Positions 43,022-52,260 of a DNA stretch of 64,000 bases are shown one piece after another. Below the pieces are notes generated by a model, which was not told the DNA's origin, made no database searches, and saw only the letters and a list, made by a program, of their open reading frames with translations. The DNA lies in NCBI GenBank assembly GCA_900554415.1, contig USGU01000013.1, positions 7,975-71,974 of the forward strand, written 5' to 3'. Both the position numbers and the translations under genes were made by a program. Every line of letters starts with the position of its first letter. Position 1 is the stretch's first letter. Source of the DNA: an uncultured Lachnospiraceae bacterium. GTDB taxonomy: Bacteria > Bacillota > Clostridia > Lachnospirales > Lachnospiraceae.

Positions 43022-45118
43022 ATGACAAAAGATATCCCTACATTATATGGAAGCCTGGTATTTAATGATCACGTTATGCGTGCAAAACTCCCAAAGGACA
43101 TTTACAAGGCTTTAAGGAAAACAATCGAAAACAATACTCATCTGGAGCTGGATGTTGCCAACGCTGTAGCTGTTGCAATGAAAGAATGGGCCGTTGAAAA
43201 TGGTGCTACTCATTTTACCCACTGGTTCCAGCCAATGACAGGCTTCACTGCTGAAAAGCACGACAGCTTTATTACTCCGATTGATGAAGGACAGGTAATT
43301 ATGGACTTCTCCGGAAAGGAACTGGTAAAGGGTGAACCAGATGCCTCCAGCTTCCCGTCAGGCGGCTTACGTGCTACCTTTGAAGCAAGGGGTTACACTG
43401 CATGGGATCCGACTTCTCCTGCATTTATTAAAGATGGAACTTTATATATCCCGACTGCTTTCTGTTCTTATAGCGGTGAAGCACTGGATAAAAAGACTCC
43501 TCTTCTCCGTTCTATGGAAACACTGAGCCAGGAAGCTACTAAAATTCTTCATCTGCTCGGTCAGACCGATGTAACTGGTGTGTCTACTACAGTCGGACCA
43601 GAACAGGAATATTTCTTAGTAGACAAAGATTTGTATTTAAAGAGAAAAGATTTGATTTTTACCGGAAGAACCCTTCTTGGTGCCATGCCTCCAAAAGGAC
43701 AGGAAATGGAAGACCATTATTTCGGTGCTCTGACTCCTCGTGTTTCTGCTTATATGCATGATCTGGATGAAGAGTTATGGAAACTTGGTATTCCTGCAAA
43801 AACAAAACATAACGAAGTTGCGCCTGCACAGCATGAGCTTGCACCAATCTTTGATACAGCCAATGTGGCCGTAGACCACAACCAGCTTACCATGGAAGTG
43901 ATGAAAAAAGTAGCCGACAAACACGATATGGTTTGCCTGCTTCACGAAAAACCATTCGATGGAATCAACGGTTCCGGTAAGCATAACAACTGGTCCATGA
44001 TTACAAATACAAAGAAAAACCTTCTGGAGCCGGGACGTACTCCTGCTGAAAACACACAGTTTCTTGTATTTTTGATGGCAGTTATTAAAGCAGTGGATGA
44101 ATATGCTGATTTGATGCGAATTTCCGTAGCAAGCGCCGGAAACGACCACCGTCTTGGAGCAAACGAAGCTCCTCCTGCTGTCGTATCCATTTTCCTCGGT
44201 GAAGAACTGACAGCTATTCTGGACTCTATTGAAAATGATACTTTCTTTGGAAAACATAAAAAAGTCCAGATGGAAACCGGTGCTACCGTACTTCCACATT
44301 TCTTCAAGGATACTACAGACAGAAACCGTACTTCACCATTCGCATTTACCGGAAATAAATTCGAATTCCGTATGCTTGGCTCTGCCATTTCTGTAGCAGG
44401 ACCAAACGTAGTCCTGAATACAGCTGTCGCAGAAGCACTCCGCCAGTTCTATGAAGAACTGAAAGATACTCCGGAAGACCAGATGGAAACAGCCATACAT
44501 GAATTAATAAAACGCAGTCTTTTGAAGCATAAAAAGGTAATTTTCAACGGAAACGGCTACACAGACGAGTGGCTGGACGAAGCTGAAAAGCGTGGACTTT
44601 ACAACTTGAAATCCACACCGGATGCACTGCCTGCTTTTATTTCCAAGAAAAATATTGATTTATTTACTTCACACCATATTTTCACGGAAACAGAAATTTA
44701 CTCCAGATATGAAATCTTACTGGAAAACTACAGCAAGACTATTCACATTGAAGCAAAAACTCTCCGTGACATGGTTGAATGTCAATTCCTCCCGGCTCTG
44801 ATGAAGTACACCGACAAATTAATTACTTCTATTCAGGGAAAGCAGAGCATAGCTGCTCTTCCATGTAAGGCAGAAACCAGTCTTCTGACCAAATTATCGG
44901 CTGCATATGATGATTTGTACACAAAAACGGAAAAGCTGCATGAAGATACATTAGCTGCTGAGAAAATGGAAGACCCACTGGAAACAGCGAAATTCTATCA
45001 CGAAACGATTCTTCCTGCTATGGATGAAATCCGTAAAGTGGCAGACGAAGCAGAAACCATATTACCAGATGAACTGCTTCCTTATCCTGCTTATGAACAG
45101 CTTCTGTTCTCTGTATAA
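43022..45118 (+). CDS. glnN: Type III glutamine synthetase (GlnN)
   Basis: 698 aa, the long GSIII form (classical GSI is about 450 aa). Key blocks: FTHWFQPMTGFTAEKHDSF, PSGGLRATFEARGYTAWDP, GPEQEYFLVD, KHNEVAPAQHELAPIF, NDHRLGANEAPPAVVSIFLG. It forms glutamine from glutamate, ammonia and ATP. I start at 43022 because AAAGGAG lies 9 nt upstream; ATGs at 43001 and 43016 are badly placed. purF follows 26 nt downstream, so the main glutamine producer and a glutamine consumer share one transcript and one attenuator. Confidence 0.95.
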   Translation: MTKDIPTLYGSLVFNDHVMRAKLPKDIYKALRKTIENNTHLELDVANAVAVAMKEWAVENGATHFTHWFQPMTGFTAEKHDSFITPIDEGQVIMDFSGKELVKGEPDASSFPSGGLRATFEARGYTAWDPTSPAFIKDGTLYIPTAFCSYSGEALDKKTPLLRSMETLSQEATKILHLLGQTDVTGVSTTVGPEQEYFLVDKDLYLKRKDLIFTGRTLLGAMPPKGQEMEDHYFGALTPRVSAYMHDLDEELWKLGIPAKTKHNEVAPAQHELAPIFDTANVAVDHNQLTMEVMKKVADKHDMVCLLHEKPFDGINGSGKHNNWSMITNTKKNLLEPGRTPAENTQFLVFLMAVIKAVDEYADLMRISVASAGNDHRLGANEAPPAVVSIFLGEELTAILDSIENDTFFGKHKKVQMETGATVLPHFFKDTTDRNRTSPFAFTGNKFEFRMLGSAISVAGPNVVLNTAVAEALRQFYEELKDTPEDQMETAIHELIKRSLLKHKKVIFNGNGYTDEWLDEAEKRGLYNLKSTPDALPAFISKKNIDLFTSHHIFTETEIYSRYEILLENYSKTIHIEAKTLRDMVECQFLPALMKYTDKLITSIQGKQSIAALPCKAETSLLTKLSAAYDDLYTKTEKLHEDTLAAEKMEDPLETAKFYHETILPAMDEIRKVADEAETILPDELLPYPAYEQLLFSV

Positions 45119-45144
45119 ATCAGATGAATACAGGAGATAACGTG

Positions 45145-46542
45145 ATGCTTACAAATGATAAATTAAAAGAGGAGTGCGGTGTCTTTGGAATGCTGCACTC
45201 TGAACAGAAAGATGTGTCGAAATACATTTATTATGGACTCAGCGCCCTCCAGCATAGAGGCCAGGAATCCGCAGGAATTGCGGTCTGTGATACCAATGGT
45301 CCAAAGGGAAACATTTCTTATCACAAAGATATGGGACTGGTAAGCGAAGTGTTCCATCCTGATACCCTCCTTTCCCTCCATGGAGATATGGGAATCGGAC
45401 ACGTTCGCTATTCCACTACCGGAGGAAGCTGCAAAGAAAATGCACAGCCTCTGGTTCTCAACTACTTAAAAGGAACCCTTGCACTGGTGCACAACGGAAA
45501 TATTACAAATACGGATAAAATCCGGGAGCAATTACAAAATACCGGTGCTATTTTCCATTCTACCACGGACTCAGAAGTCATTGCTTATCAAATTGCAAAA
45601 GAGCGTACAAGAACCTCCAGTATCGAGGAGGCAGTTGCCAAAACTGCCCCTGGACTTATTGGGGGTTATGCGCTTTTGATTATGAGTCCGCAGAAACTGA
45701 TTGGTGTGCGTGACCCTCTGGGATTAAAACCGCTCTGCCTTGGCAAATTGAATGACAGCTATATTCTTGCATCAGAAAACTGTGCATTAAAAGCCATTGA
45801 CGCGGAATTTATCCGTGATATCCAGCCCGGTGAAATTATTACCATTACGAAGAATGGTATTCATTCCAATTATGACCTCTGTCAGGGAAAGCATGCGCAC
45901 TGTATTTTTGAGTATATTTATTTTGCAAGACTGGATTCAACGCTCGATGGAGTCAGTGTATATGATGCACGAATCCGTGCAGGAAAAGCTCTTGCGAAAT
46001 CTTATCCGGTAGACGCAGACCTGGTTACCGGAGTTCCTGACTCGGGTCTTGCTGCAGCCATGGGCTATGCGCAGGCTTCCGGTATTCCGTTCGGCCTTGC
46101 TTTTCAGAAAAACAGTTACATCGGACGTACTTTCATCAAACCGACTCAGGAAGAACGACAAAGTGCAGTTCATTTAAAACTCAGTGTACTGGAAAGCGTT
46201 GTAAAAGGAAAACGTCTGGTGCTGATTGATGATTCCATCGTCCGCGGAACCACCATTGCAAACCTGATCCATATGCTGAAGAAAGCTGGTGCCCTGGAAG
46301 TCCATGTGCGAATCAGTTCTCCTCCTTTCCTCTATCCGTGTTACTATGGCACCGATGTTCCAAGTGGGGACCAACTGATTGCCAGCTCCCACTCCTGCGA
46401 AGAAATCTGCAGTAAGATTGGGGCAGACTCCCTTGGCTACTTAAAGCTGGAAGATTTGGATGAAATGACCTATCATCTTCCACTTTGCAGAGCATGTTTC
46501 AATAACCAGTATCCGACGCAGATTCCTTCCTCAGAGATATAG
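45145..46542 (+). CDS. purF: Amidophosphoribosyltransferase
   Basis: 465 aa from the ATG at 45145 (AGGAG 8 nt upstream). A ten-residue propeptide precedes the nucleophile Cys11 (CGVFGML), as in Bacillus-type PurF. Then a class II glutaminase domain (QHRGQESAGI; HVRYSTTGG; VHNGNI) and a phosphoribosyltransferase domain with the PRPP loop VLIDDSIVRGTT. Four Cys that may hold an Fe-S cluster are visible, including one in HCIFEYIYF and the C-terminal CRACF. It catalyses the first step of purine synthesis. Placed behind glnN, away from other pur genes. Confidence 0.95.
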   Translation: MLTNDKLKEECGVFGMLHSEQKDVSKYIYYGLSALQHRGQESAGIAVCDTNGPKGNISYHKDMGLVSEVFHPDTLLSLHGDMGIGHVRYSTTGGSCKENAQPLVLNYLKGTLALVHNGNITNTDKIREQLQNTGAIFHSTTDSEVIAYQIAKERTRTSSIEEAVAKTAPGLIGGYALLIMSPQKLIGVRDPLGLKPLCLGKLNDSYILASENCALKAIDAEFIRDIQPGEIITITKNGIHSNYDLCQGKHAHCIFEYIYFARLDSTLDGVSVYDARIRAGKALAKSYPVDADLVTGVPDSGLAAAMGYAQASGIPFGLAFQKNSYIGRTFIKPTQEERQSAVHLKLSVLESVVKGKRLVLIDDSIVRGTTIANLIHMLKKAGALEVHVRISSPPFLYPCYYGTDVPSGDQLIASSHSCEEICSKIGADSLGYLKLEDLDEMTYHLPLCRACFNNQYPTQIPSSEI

Positions 46543-46551
46543 ATATAGCGA

Positions 46552-46589
46552 TTTTCTTTATTAGGAAAGAACTTTCCTGATAAAGAAAA
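46552..46589. repeat. Palindromic element, copy C (downstream of purF)
   Basis: 18-bp arms (46552-46569 with 46572-46589; core CTTTATTAGGAAAG) with one wobble and a 2-nt centre, between the purF stop and its terminator. On the minus strand it directly follows a terminator, the same order as in the asnB and pyrG leaders. Confidence 0.8.
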
Positions 46590-46591
46590 CG

Positions 46592-46641
46592 GGGTGTTGA
46601 ACCGTATGTTATTTTCCTCCTTGGTTCAGCACCCTGTTTTT
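46592..46641. terminator. Terminator shared by purF and the convergent lipoprotein gene
   Basis: Stem GGGTGTTGAACC / GGTTCAGCACCC (46592-46603 with 46623-46634) followed by TGTTTTTTT on the plus strand and CGTTTTC on the minus strand. Confidence 0.85.
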
Positions 46642-46727
46642 TTGTTGTTTTATAAAAATATTTCTCACTTTTATCCGCAAATTTTATGTGATTTCAATTG
46701 TTTTGCGATTATAACCCGAAAAACTTT

Positions 46728-47744
46728 TTATCTTAAAGCTTCCTCTGCATACTTGGTTGTAACAAGGTCTTTATATGGTACTCGTTCTTGTAATTCTCCT
46801 GCATTTTCCAGAATATCCTGTAAGAGTGTAAAACTGTCTTCTTCGAAGATAAGATTTTCTTTCCAGGTATCCTGCTCGTAATAGCGCGCAACAATGGTAG
46901 TCAGTGTATTCTTGTCAGTTTCTTTGAACTGTGGCGCAATCACATTTGCTATTTCTTCCGGTGTGTGTGTCTGCACGAAATCCATACCTTTTTGCAGGGC
47001 ATTGGTAAATTTCTGAATTACATCGCCATTTTTCTTCAGATAGCTTTCTTTTGCACAATATGCAGTGTAAGGGACATAACCGGAATCTACACCAAGAGAG
47101 GCAACTACGTAGCCTTCTTTTTCTAATTCAAGTGTAGTCGCGCCTGGTTCAAATTCAACTGTGTAGTCTCCTTTTCCGCCTGAGAAGGCTGCTGCAGTAG
47201 AACCAAAATCAATACTCTGGTCAATAGATAAATCTTTTTCAGGGTCAATCCCATTCTTCGTCAGAATATATTCGAATACCATTTCCGGCATGCCGCCTTT
47301 TCGTCCCCCAAGCACTTCTTTCCCCTTCAAATCATCCCAGGTAAAATCCGGCATTGCTTCGCGGGCTACCAGGAAATTTCCTGCGCGCTGGGTAAGCTGG
47401 GCAAAATTTACAACAACATCGTTTGCTCCCTGCTGATAGGTGTAAATAGAAGCTTCACTTCCCATAAAACCGATATCAGCTTCGTCAGAAAGAACAGCGG
47501 TCATGGTCTTATCGGCGCCAAAACCAGTTACGAGTGTCAAATCAATTCCTTCATCTGCAAAATATCCCTTTTCAATTGCAACATACTGTGGTGCATAAAA
47601 AATAGAATGTGCTACTTCATTTAAAGTAACAGAAGTCATTTCCTTTGAAGTAACACTTCCACTGTTCGTTTCTTTTGAATCAGAACCACAGGCTGCAAAT
47701 GCCAGTGAAAACATCAAAAATAAGCAAAGTAGAGTCTTTTTCAT
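46728..47744 (-). CDS. NMT1/THI5-like ABC substrate-binding lipoprotein
   Basis: 338 aa from the ATG at 47744 (GGGAGGATTCT upstream); the frame extends to 47852 but that part crosses a terminator. Lipobox LAFAAC (Cys19). The fold matches the NMT1/THI5 (SsuA-like) periplasmic-binding family: YAPQYVAIEKGYFADEGIDLTLVTGFGADKTMTAVLSDEADIGF. Such proteins bind taurine/sulfonates, nitrate, pyrimidine precursors of thiamine or riboflavin-like ligands. No permease or ATPase gene lies beside it, so the partner transporter must be elsewhere. Confidence 0.85.
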   Translation of the reverse strand: MKKTLLCLFLMFSLAFAACGSDSKETNSGSVTSKEMTSVTLNEVAHSIFYAPQYVAIEKGYFADEGIDLTLVTGFGADKTMTAVLSDEADIGFMGSEASIYTYQQGANDVVVNFAQLTQRAGNFLVAREAMPDFTWDDLKGKEVLGGRKGGMPEMVFEYILTKNGIDPEKDLSIDQSIDFGSTAAAFSGGKGDYTVEFEPGATTLELEKEGYVVASLGVDSGYVPYTAYCAKESYLKKNGDVIQKFTNALQKGMDFVQTHTPEEIANVIAPQFKETDKNTLTTIVARYYEQDTWKENLIFEEDSFTLLQDILENAGELQERVPYKDLVTTKYAEEALR

Positions 47745-47850
47745 AGAATCCTCCCAAAATCGTTTCTGATTTAGCATATGATAATAAAAGTGAAATGTGA
47801 TTCTGTTTACGAAAAAGATATTCCTGATTTTGTCACTCTCCCTGCACCAC

Positions 47851-47882
47851 AAAAGCCCTCTCCTTTTCTGGAGAGGGCTTTT
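47851..47882 (-). terminator. Terminator of the DUF975 gene
   Basis: Perfect 13-bp stem AAAAGCCCTCTCC / GGAGAGGGCTTTT with a 6-nt loop, 28 nt after the stop at 47910. Confidence 0.9.
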
Positions 47883-47909
47883 CTTGTCTCACTTTATTCT
47901 TTTTCCTGT

Positions 47910-48632
47910 TTATCTGATATATCCAGCTTCAAATGCTTTCTGTTTATTAAATGCATAAACTTCTGCAAATGCAGCTTCTCTATAGGGATTTACATAGAAG
48001 ATATTAAGCAGTCCACAGGTACATACGCTTAAGAGATACCATCCGATAAAGGACAGGTCCATTACAAAGGCATCCATCTTGTGTCCGTTCATCATCTGTT
48101 TGCTGATTTTGAATACTTCCTGTCTGTCCATTCCCGGATTTTCTGCGAGAATATATGGAATCATCAGATATTCATAATGCTTGATAATTCCAGGAACGAC
48201 AAGGAGCAGCGACCATAGGGCAACAAACAATTCCTGTAAAAACATAATTAATACAACATTGCCATAATTACCTGATTTAAAGATATCGATTATAGTACTG
48301 ATTCCAGGTCTTGAAGTCTGGTTCAAGATAAAGAAACGCTTTCCACCTACTTCCAAGACATTCTCTATAAATATCTGTAACAGTATTCCGATTAAAACAG
48401 CCGTTATTGCAATTCCACCAATCAGTGCGCCTATAATCGGAACATTGGTTGAATAGTGAACCCCAGATGAATATTCTACATAACGGTTCTCATTCACAGT
48501 TGTATTCACACCAGAATTGCTGCCAAAAAGCAGAGTAACAATTCCCATTAACAAAGCAACTGCCACAGCCGAACCATAATTCCGCTTAAATGCTTCTTTT
48601 CCTCTAAATTTGAATTCCTGTCTGTTCCACAT
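47910..48632 (-). CDS. DUF975 family membrane protein
   Basis: 240 aa. The N-terminus MWNRQEFKFRGKEAFKRNYGSA is the typical DUF975 start, so I use the ATG at 48632 (GGAGG 9 nt upstream) rather than the one two codons earlier. About four to five membrane helices follow (AVAVALLMGIVTLLFG; IIGALIGGIAITAVLIGILLQIFI; VVLIMFLQELFVALWSLLLVVPGIIKHYEY; FIGWYLLSVCTCGLLNIFY). Integral membrane protein of unknown role; often found alone. Confidence 0.85.
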   Translation of the reverse strand: MWNRQEFKFRGKEAFKRNYGSAVAVALLMGIVTLLFGSNSGVNTTVNENRYVEYSSGVHYSTNVPIIGALIGGIAITAVLIGILLQIFIENVLEVGGKRFFILNQTSRPGISTIIDIFKSGNYGNVVLIMFLQELFVALWSLLLVVPGIIKHYEYLMIPYILAENPGMDRQEVFKISKQMMNGHKMDAFVMDLSFIGWYLLSVCTCGLLNIFYVNPYREAAFAEVYAFNKQKAFEAGYIR

Positions 48633-48647
48633 GAACATTTTCCTCCT

Positions 48648-50468
48648 TTATTCTTTCCCCTGCTGAATCTTTTCATTCAAGTCATTCAAATACACCCAGC
48701 GGTCCATTTTTTCTTCTAAAGCCTGTTCAGCAGCTTCCTTTTCTGCCATCAGTTCCTTTAACTTAACAGAATTGGTCGCATTTGCCATCATATCCGCATC
48801 CAGCTTCTCTACCTTCGCTTCCAGTCTGGCGATATCATCATCTATCGTCTCAAACTCTTTCTGTTCTTTATAGGAAAACTTCAGTTTTGTTTCACGATTT
48901 TGTTTCCAGTCATTCTTTGAATTGGATCTGGAGGAAAGATTCTCTTCTTTTTTCTTTATTATAGTCTCATCTTCCGGTTTTTCCAACTCTTTTCGGATTA
49001 AATAATCGGAATATCCACCTTCTGACTGCATGAGCACACCATTTCCTTCAAATGAGAAAATCCTGCCCACTGTCCTGTCAAGGAAATACCGGTCATGGGA
49101 CACGATAATGATAATTCCATCAAAATGATCCAGATAGTCTTCGAGAATGGTCAGAGTCTGAATATCCAAATCATTGGTCGGTTCATCCAGAATCAGTACA
49201 TTCGGAGCACTCATCAGAATCCGCAGCAGATAAAGCCTGCGCTTCTCTCCACCGGAAAGCTTTTCAATCACCGACCACTGCATGGCACCGTCGAACAAAA
49301 ATCGTTCCAGCATCTGGGAAGCCGTGATTTTGCCATCGGAAGTGGTGATATATTCTCCCACTTCTTTCACATAATCAATGACCTTCATACTCTGGTCCAT
49401 ATATTCATTTTCCTGGGAAAAATACCCGATGCGGATGGTCTGTCCCACTTCCACACTTCCGGTATCCGGTGTAACTATTCCATTGATGATTTTAAGCAGC
49501 GTACTTTTTCCACATCCGTTTGGCCCGATAATTCCAATCCGGTCATGCTTCAGGAAAATATAACTGTAATCCGAAATCAGCACTTTTTCTCCGTAATGTT
49601 TGGAAATGTGACTCAGCTCAATGGTCTTATTCCCCATTCTGGAAGCTACGGAATCCAGCATCACCCGTCTTTCTTCCTGTATATCTTTGATTGCCTGCAT
49701 TGCCTGAATCCGGTCAATATGGGCTTTCTGCTTGGTGCTTCTTGCACGGGCTCCACGGTGAAGCCACTCCAGTTCTGTACGAAGCAGATTCTTCCGCTTC
49801 TTTTCTGTGGCAATTTCCATATTCTGGCGTTCTTCTTTCAGACGCACATACTCCGAGTAATTCCCCGGATAATTGTATAGCTTTCCTTTATCCACCTCTA
49901 CAATCCGGTTTGCAACACGGTCCAGAAAATAGCGGTCATGGGTTACCATCAGAATGGCTCCCCGGAACTGAATCAGATACTCCTCCAGCCACTCGGACAT
50001 AGCATTGTCCAGATGGTTGGTCGGCTCATCCAGTACCAGAATATCTGCCGAAGTAAGGAGTGCATTGATTAAGGCAATCCGCTTCTTCTGCCCGCCTGAC
50101 ATATGTTCTACTTTCTCATCATAATCCTGAAATCCAAGCTGGTTCAACATTGCCTTGGCATCCGCCTCAATGGACCACTCATTCATCTCATTCACATTTC
50201 CCTGAATGGCTACTTTGAGAATGGTTGTCCCTTCCTCAAAAACAGGAGTCTGGGGAAGATAACAGATTTTCACATGGTTTCCCATGCTGATTTTTCCATC
50301 ATCGTAAGGCTCCAGACCTGCCACAATTTTCAGCAAGGTGGACTTTCCCATTCCATTGACACCGATTACCCCGATTTTTTCATTTTCATTAATGCCAAAT
50401 GCAACATCGTCTAACAGCACGCGCTCTGTATAGGATTTTGTCACATGTTCCATGGTCAGTAAATTCAT
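48648..50468 (-). CDS. ABC-F family ATPase (Uup-like)
   Basis: 606 aa from the ATG at 50468; the longer frame to 50522 would run into the ACT gene. Two ABC cassettes: the first with GVNGMGKST, MSGGQKKRIALINALL and VLDEPTNHLD; the second with GPNGCGKST, LSGGEKRRLYLLRIL and ILDEPTNDLD. A basic linker lies between them and a coiled-coil C-terminal domain (about 530-606) is of Uup type. ABC-F proteins act on the ribosome or, for Uup, on branched DNA; no membrane part exists. Linker length does not clearly mark it as an antibiotic-resistance type. Confidence 0.9.
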   Translation of the reverse strand: MNLLTMEHVTKSYTERVLLDDVAFGINENEKIGVIGVNGMGKSTLLKIVAGLEPYDDGKISMGNHVKICYLPQTPVFEEGTTILKVAIQGNVNEMNEWSIEADAKAMLNQLGFQDYDEKVEHMSGGQKKRIALINALLTSADILVLDEPTNHLDNAMSEWLEEYLIQFRGAILMVTHDRYFLDRVANRIVEVDKGKLYNYPGNYSEYVRLKEERQNMEIATEKKRKNLLRTELEWLHRGARARSTKQKAHIDRIQAMQAIKDIQEERRVMLDSVASRMGNKTIELSHISKHYGEKVLISDYSYIFLKHDRIGIIGPNGCGKSTLLKIINGIVTPDTGSVEVGQTIRIGYFSQENEYMDQSMKVIDYVKEVGEYITTSDGKITASQMLERFLFDGAMQWSVIEKLSGGEKRRLYLLRILMSAPNVLILDEPTNDLDIQTLTILEDYLDHFDGIIIIVSHDRYFLDRTVGRIFSFEGNGVLMQSEGGYSDYLIRKELEKPEDETIIKKKEENLSSRSNSKNDWKQNRETKLKFSYKEQKEFETIDDDIARLEAKVEKLDADMMANATNSVKLKELMAEKEAAEQALEEKMDRWVYLNDLNEKIQQGKE

Positions 50469-50482
50469 TGTTTCTTTATCCT

Positions 50483-50917
50483 TTATACCTGATTTGCGTG
50501 ATAAGCTTCTTTCTCGCTCCACACATCAAATCCACTGCCTTTTAAAATGTCAATGACACGCAGTGGGTCATCACAACGGATGACTGCCGATGCATCTGCT
50601 CCGTTTGCAAATGCATACATATATTCTACGTTAATTTCACCGTCTACAATCTGGTGCATTGCCTTGGCCAGAGAGCCTGCGGCATGAGGAACACGAAGGG
50701 CAACCACATCCGTCAGCATTGCGGTAATTCCTGCTTCCTTCAGGACTGCACGTCCTTTCTGCGGATTACTTACAATCATACGCATCATACCATAGTCTGC
50801 GGTATCTGCCATACTGAGTGCCACAATATTTACGTCATTGGCACCTAAAATCTGAAGCACTTCATCCAGTCTTCCTGCTCTGTTTTCCAAAAATACTGAT
50901 AACTGTTTGATTGTCAT
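50483..50917 (-). CDS. Tandem ACT-domain protein
   Basis: 144 aa from the ATG at 50917 (AAGGAGG upstream). Two ACT domains back to back: IKQLSVFLENRAGRLDEVLQILGANDVNIVALSMAD and, after residue 70, VVALRVPHAAGSLAKAMHQIVDGEINVEYMYAF. ACT domains bind small ligands, usually amino acids. It starts 14 nt after the phenylacetate-CoA ligase gene, and this ligase/ACT/IOR grouping is common in anaerobes that ferment aromatic amino acids, so it may sense an aromatic amino acid. Confidence 0.88.
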   Translation of the reverse strand: MTIKQLSVFLENRAGRLDEVLQILGANDVNIVALSMADTADYGMMRMIVSNPQKGRAVLKEAGITAMLTDVVALRVPHAAGSLAKAMHQIVDGEINVEYMYAFANGADASAVIRCDDPLRVIDILKGSGFDVWSEKEAYHANQV

Positions 50918-50930
50918 ATTTCTTCCCTCC

Positions 50931-52247
50931 TTAGCTGAGATTTCTGCGGTCAATTACACGTTTTGCCTTGCCTTCGCTTCGTTCAATGGTCTTTGGTTCA
51001 ACCAGTTTTACAACTACAGCCACGCCAAGTGCCTGTTTCAGAGCCTCACCAATCCGTTTTCTCAGTGACTCCAACTGACTGATTTTATCTGAGAAGAAAC
51101 TTTCATCTACCTCCACCATAACAGTCAGGACGTCCATATTGTTTTCACGGTCCACGATCATCTGATAATGTGGTGCAACACCACCGCCAAAGTTGAGCAG
51201 TGCAGTTTCTACCTGAGTCGGGAATACATTTACCCCACGGATAACCTTCATATCATCGGTCCGTCCTTTGAACTTGGAAATACGAGGTGTAGTTCTTCCA
51301 CAATCGCAGGTTCCATAAGAAATACTGGTCAAATCCTTTGTACGGTAGCGGATTAACGGCATTGCCTCTTTGGACAAGGTAGTAAATACCAGTTCTCCCA
51401 CTTCTCCTTCTGCGCAAGGTGTCTGGTCTGCCGGATTCAGGATTTCCGGATAGAAGTGGTCATGACTGATATGTAATCCTTTATGATGGATACAGTCCAT
51501 GGCAACACCCGGTCCAAGTACCTCACAAAGTCCATAAATATCAAAACAGTTAATATGTAAAATTTCTTCAATTTTGTGTCGCATTTCTTCCGTCCATGGT
51601 TCTGCCCCGTGGATACCAACTTTGATTTTCAGCCGGTCAATGATTCCGGCTTCCTGCATGGATTCTGCAAGATAAAGTGCATAAGAAGGTGTGCATGCAA
51701 ATGCGGTAGCACCAAAATCTTCCATACACATCATCTGTCTCTTGGTATTTCCCGCAGACATCGGAATCGACATGGCTCCCAGTGCACGAGCACCCAGGTC
51801 CAGTCCCATTCCTCCGGTAAATAATCCATATCCATAGCATACATGAAGTCTGTCTTCTGCCGTCAGTCCTGCCATAGTCAGACATCTCGCTACACATTCA
51901 CCCCAAAGGTTCACATCGTTCTGTGTATAAGATGCCAGGGTAAGCTTTCCTGTGGTACCGGAAGTTCCCTGCACTCTGGCAACTTTTTCCGGTGGAACTG
52001 CTAATAAGCCAAATGGATAATTGGCACGTAAATCTTCTTTCGTGGTAAACGGAAGCTTATTAATATCTTCAATTCCTTTGATATCTCCCGGTTCCAGCCC
52101 CATGGCTTTCATCTTCTCTGTATAAAATGGTACGGTTCCATATACACGATTTACAAGGTCTACCAGTTTCTTGCTCTGAAGTGCCATCATTTCATCTCTG
52201 CTGGCACATTCCATTTTCGGGTCCCTAATTCTTTCTGTCCATTCCAT
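50931..52247 (-). CDS. paaK: Phenylacetate-CoA ligase (aryl-acid:CoA ligase)
   Basis: 438 aa. Adenylate-forming enzyme: P-loop-like VQGTSGTTGK, adenylation block FDIYGLCEVLGPG, the TKDLTSI motif and the hinge KGRTDDMKVIRGVNVFP with the typical PaaK C-terminal domain. It activates phenylacetate or related aryl acids to the CoA ester; in this context it may run with IOR to interconvert aryl-acetyl-CoA and acid. Start at 52247 because GGAGAGAAAG lies before it; an ATG five codons earlier overlaps the tandem repeat at 52261-52316. Confidence 0.9.
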   Translation of the reverse strand: MEWTERIRDPKMECASRDEMMALQSKKLVDLVNRVYGTVPFYTEKMKAMGLEPGDIKGIEDINKLPFTTKEDLRANYPFGLLAVPPEKVARVQGTSGTTGKLTLASYTQNDVNLWGECVARCLTMAGLTAEDRLHVCYGYGLFTGGMGLDLGARALGAMSIPMSAGNTKRQMMCMEDFGATAFACTPSYALYLAESMQEAGIIDRLKIKVGIHGAEPWTEEMRHKIEEILHINCFDIYGLCEVLGPGVAMDCIHHKGLHISHDHFYPEILNPADQTPCAEGEVGELVFTTLSKEAMPLIRYRTKDLTSISYGTCDCGRTTPRISKFKGRTDDMKVIRGVNVFPTQVETALLNFGGGVAPHYQMIVDRENNMDVLTVMVEVDESFFSDKISQLESLRKRIGEALKQALGVAVVVKLVEPKTIERSEGKAKRVIDRRNLS

Positions 52248-52260
52248 GCTCTTTCTCTCC

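Noticed and set aside
47745..47852. N-terminal extension of the NMT1-like lipoprotein
   Set aside because: It overlaps the DUF975 terminator and lacks a ribosome binding site; the lipoprotein signal starts at 47744.
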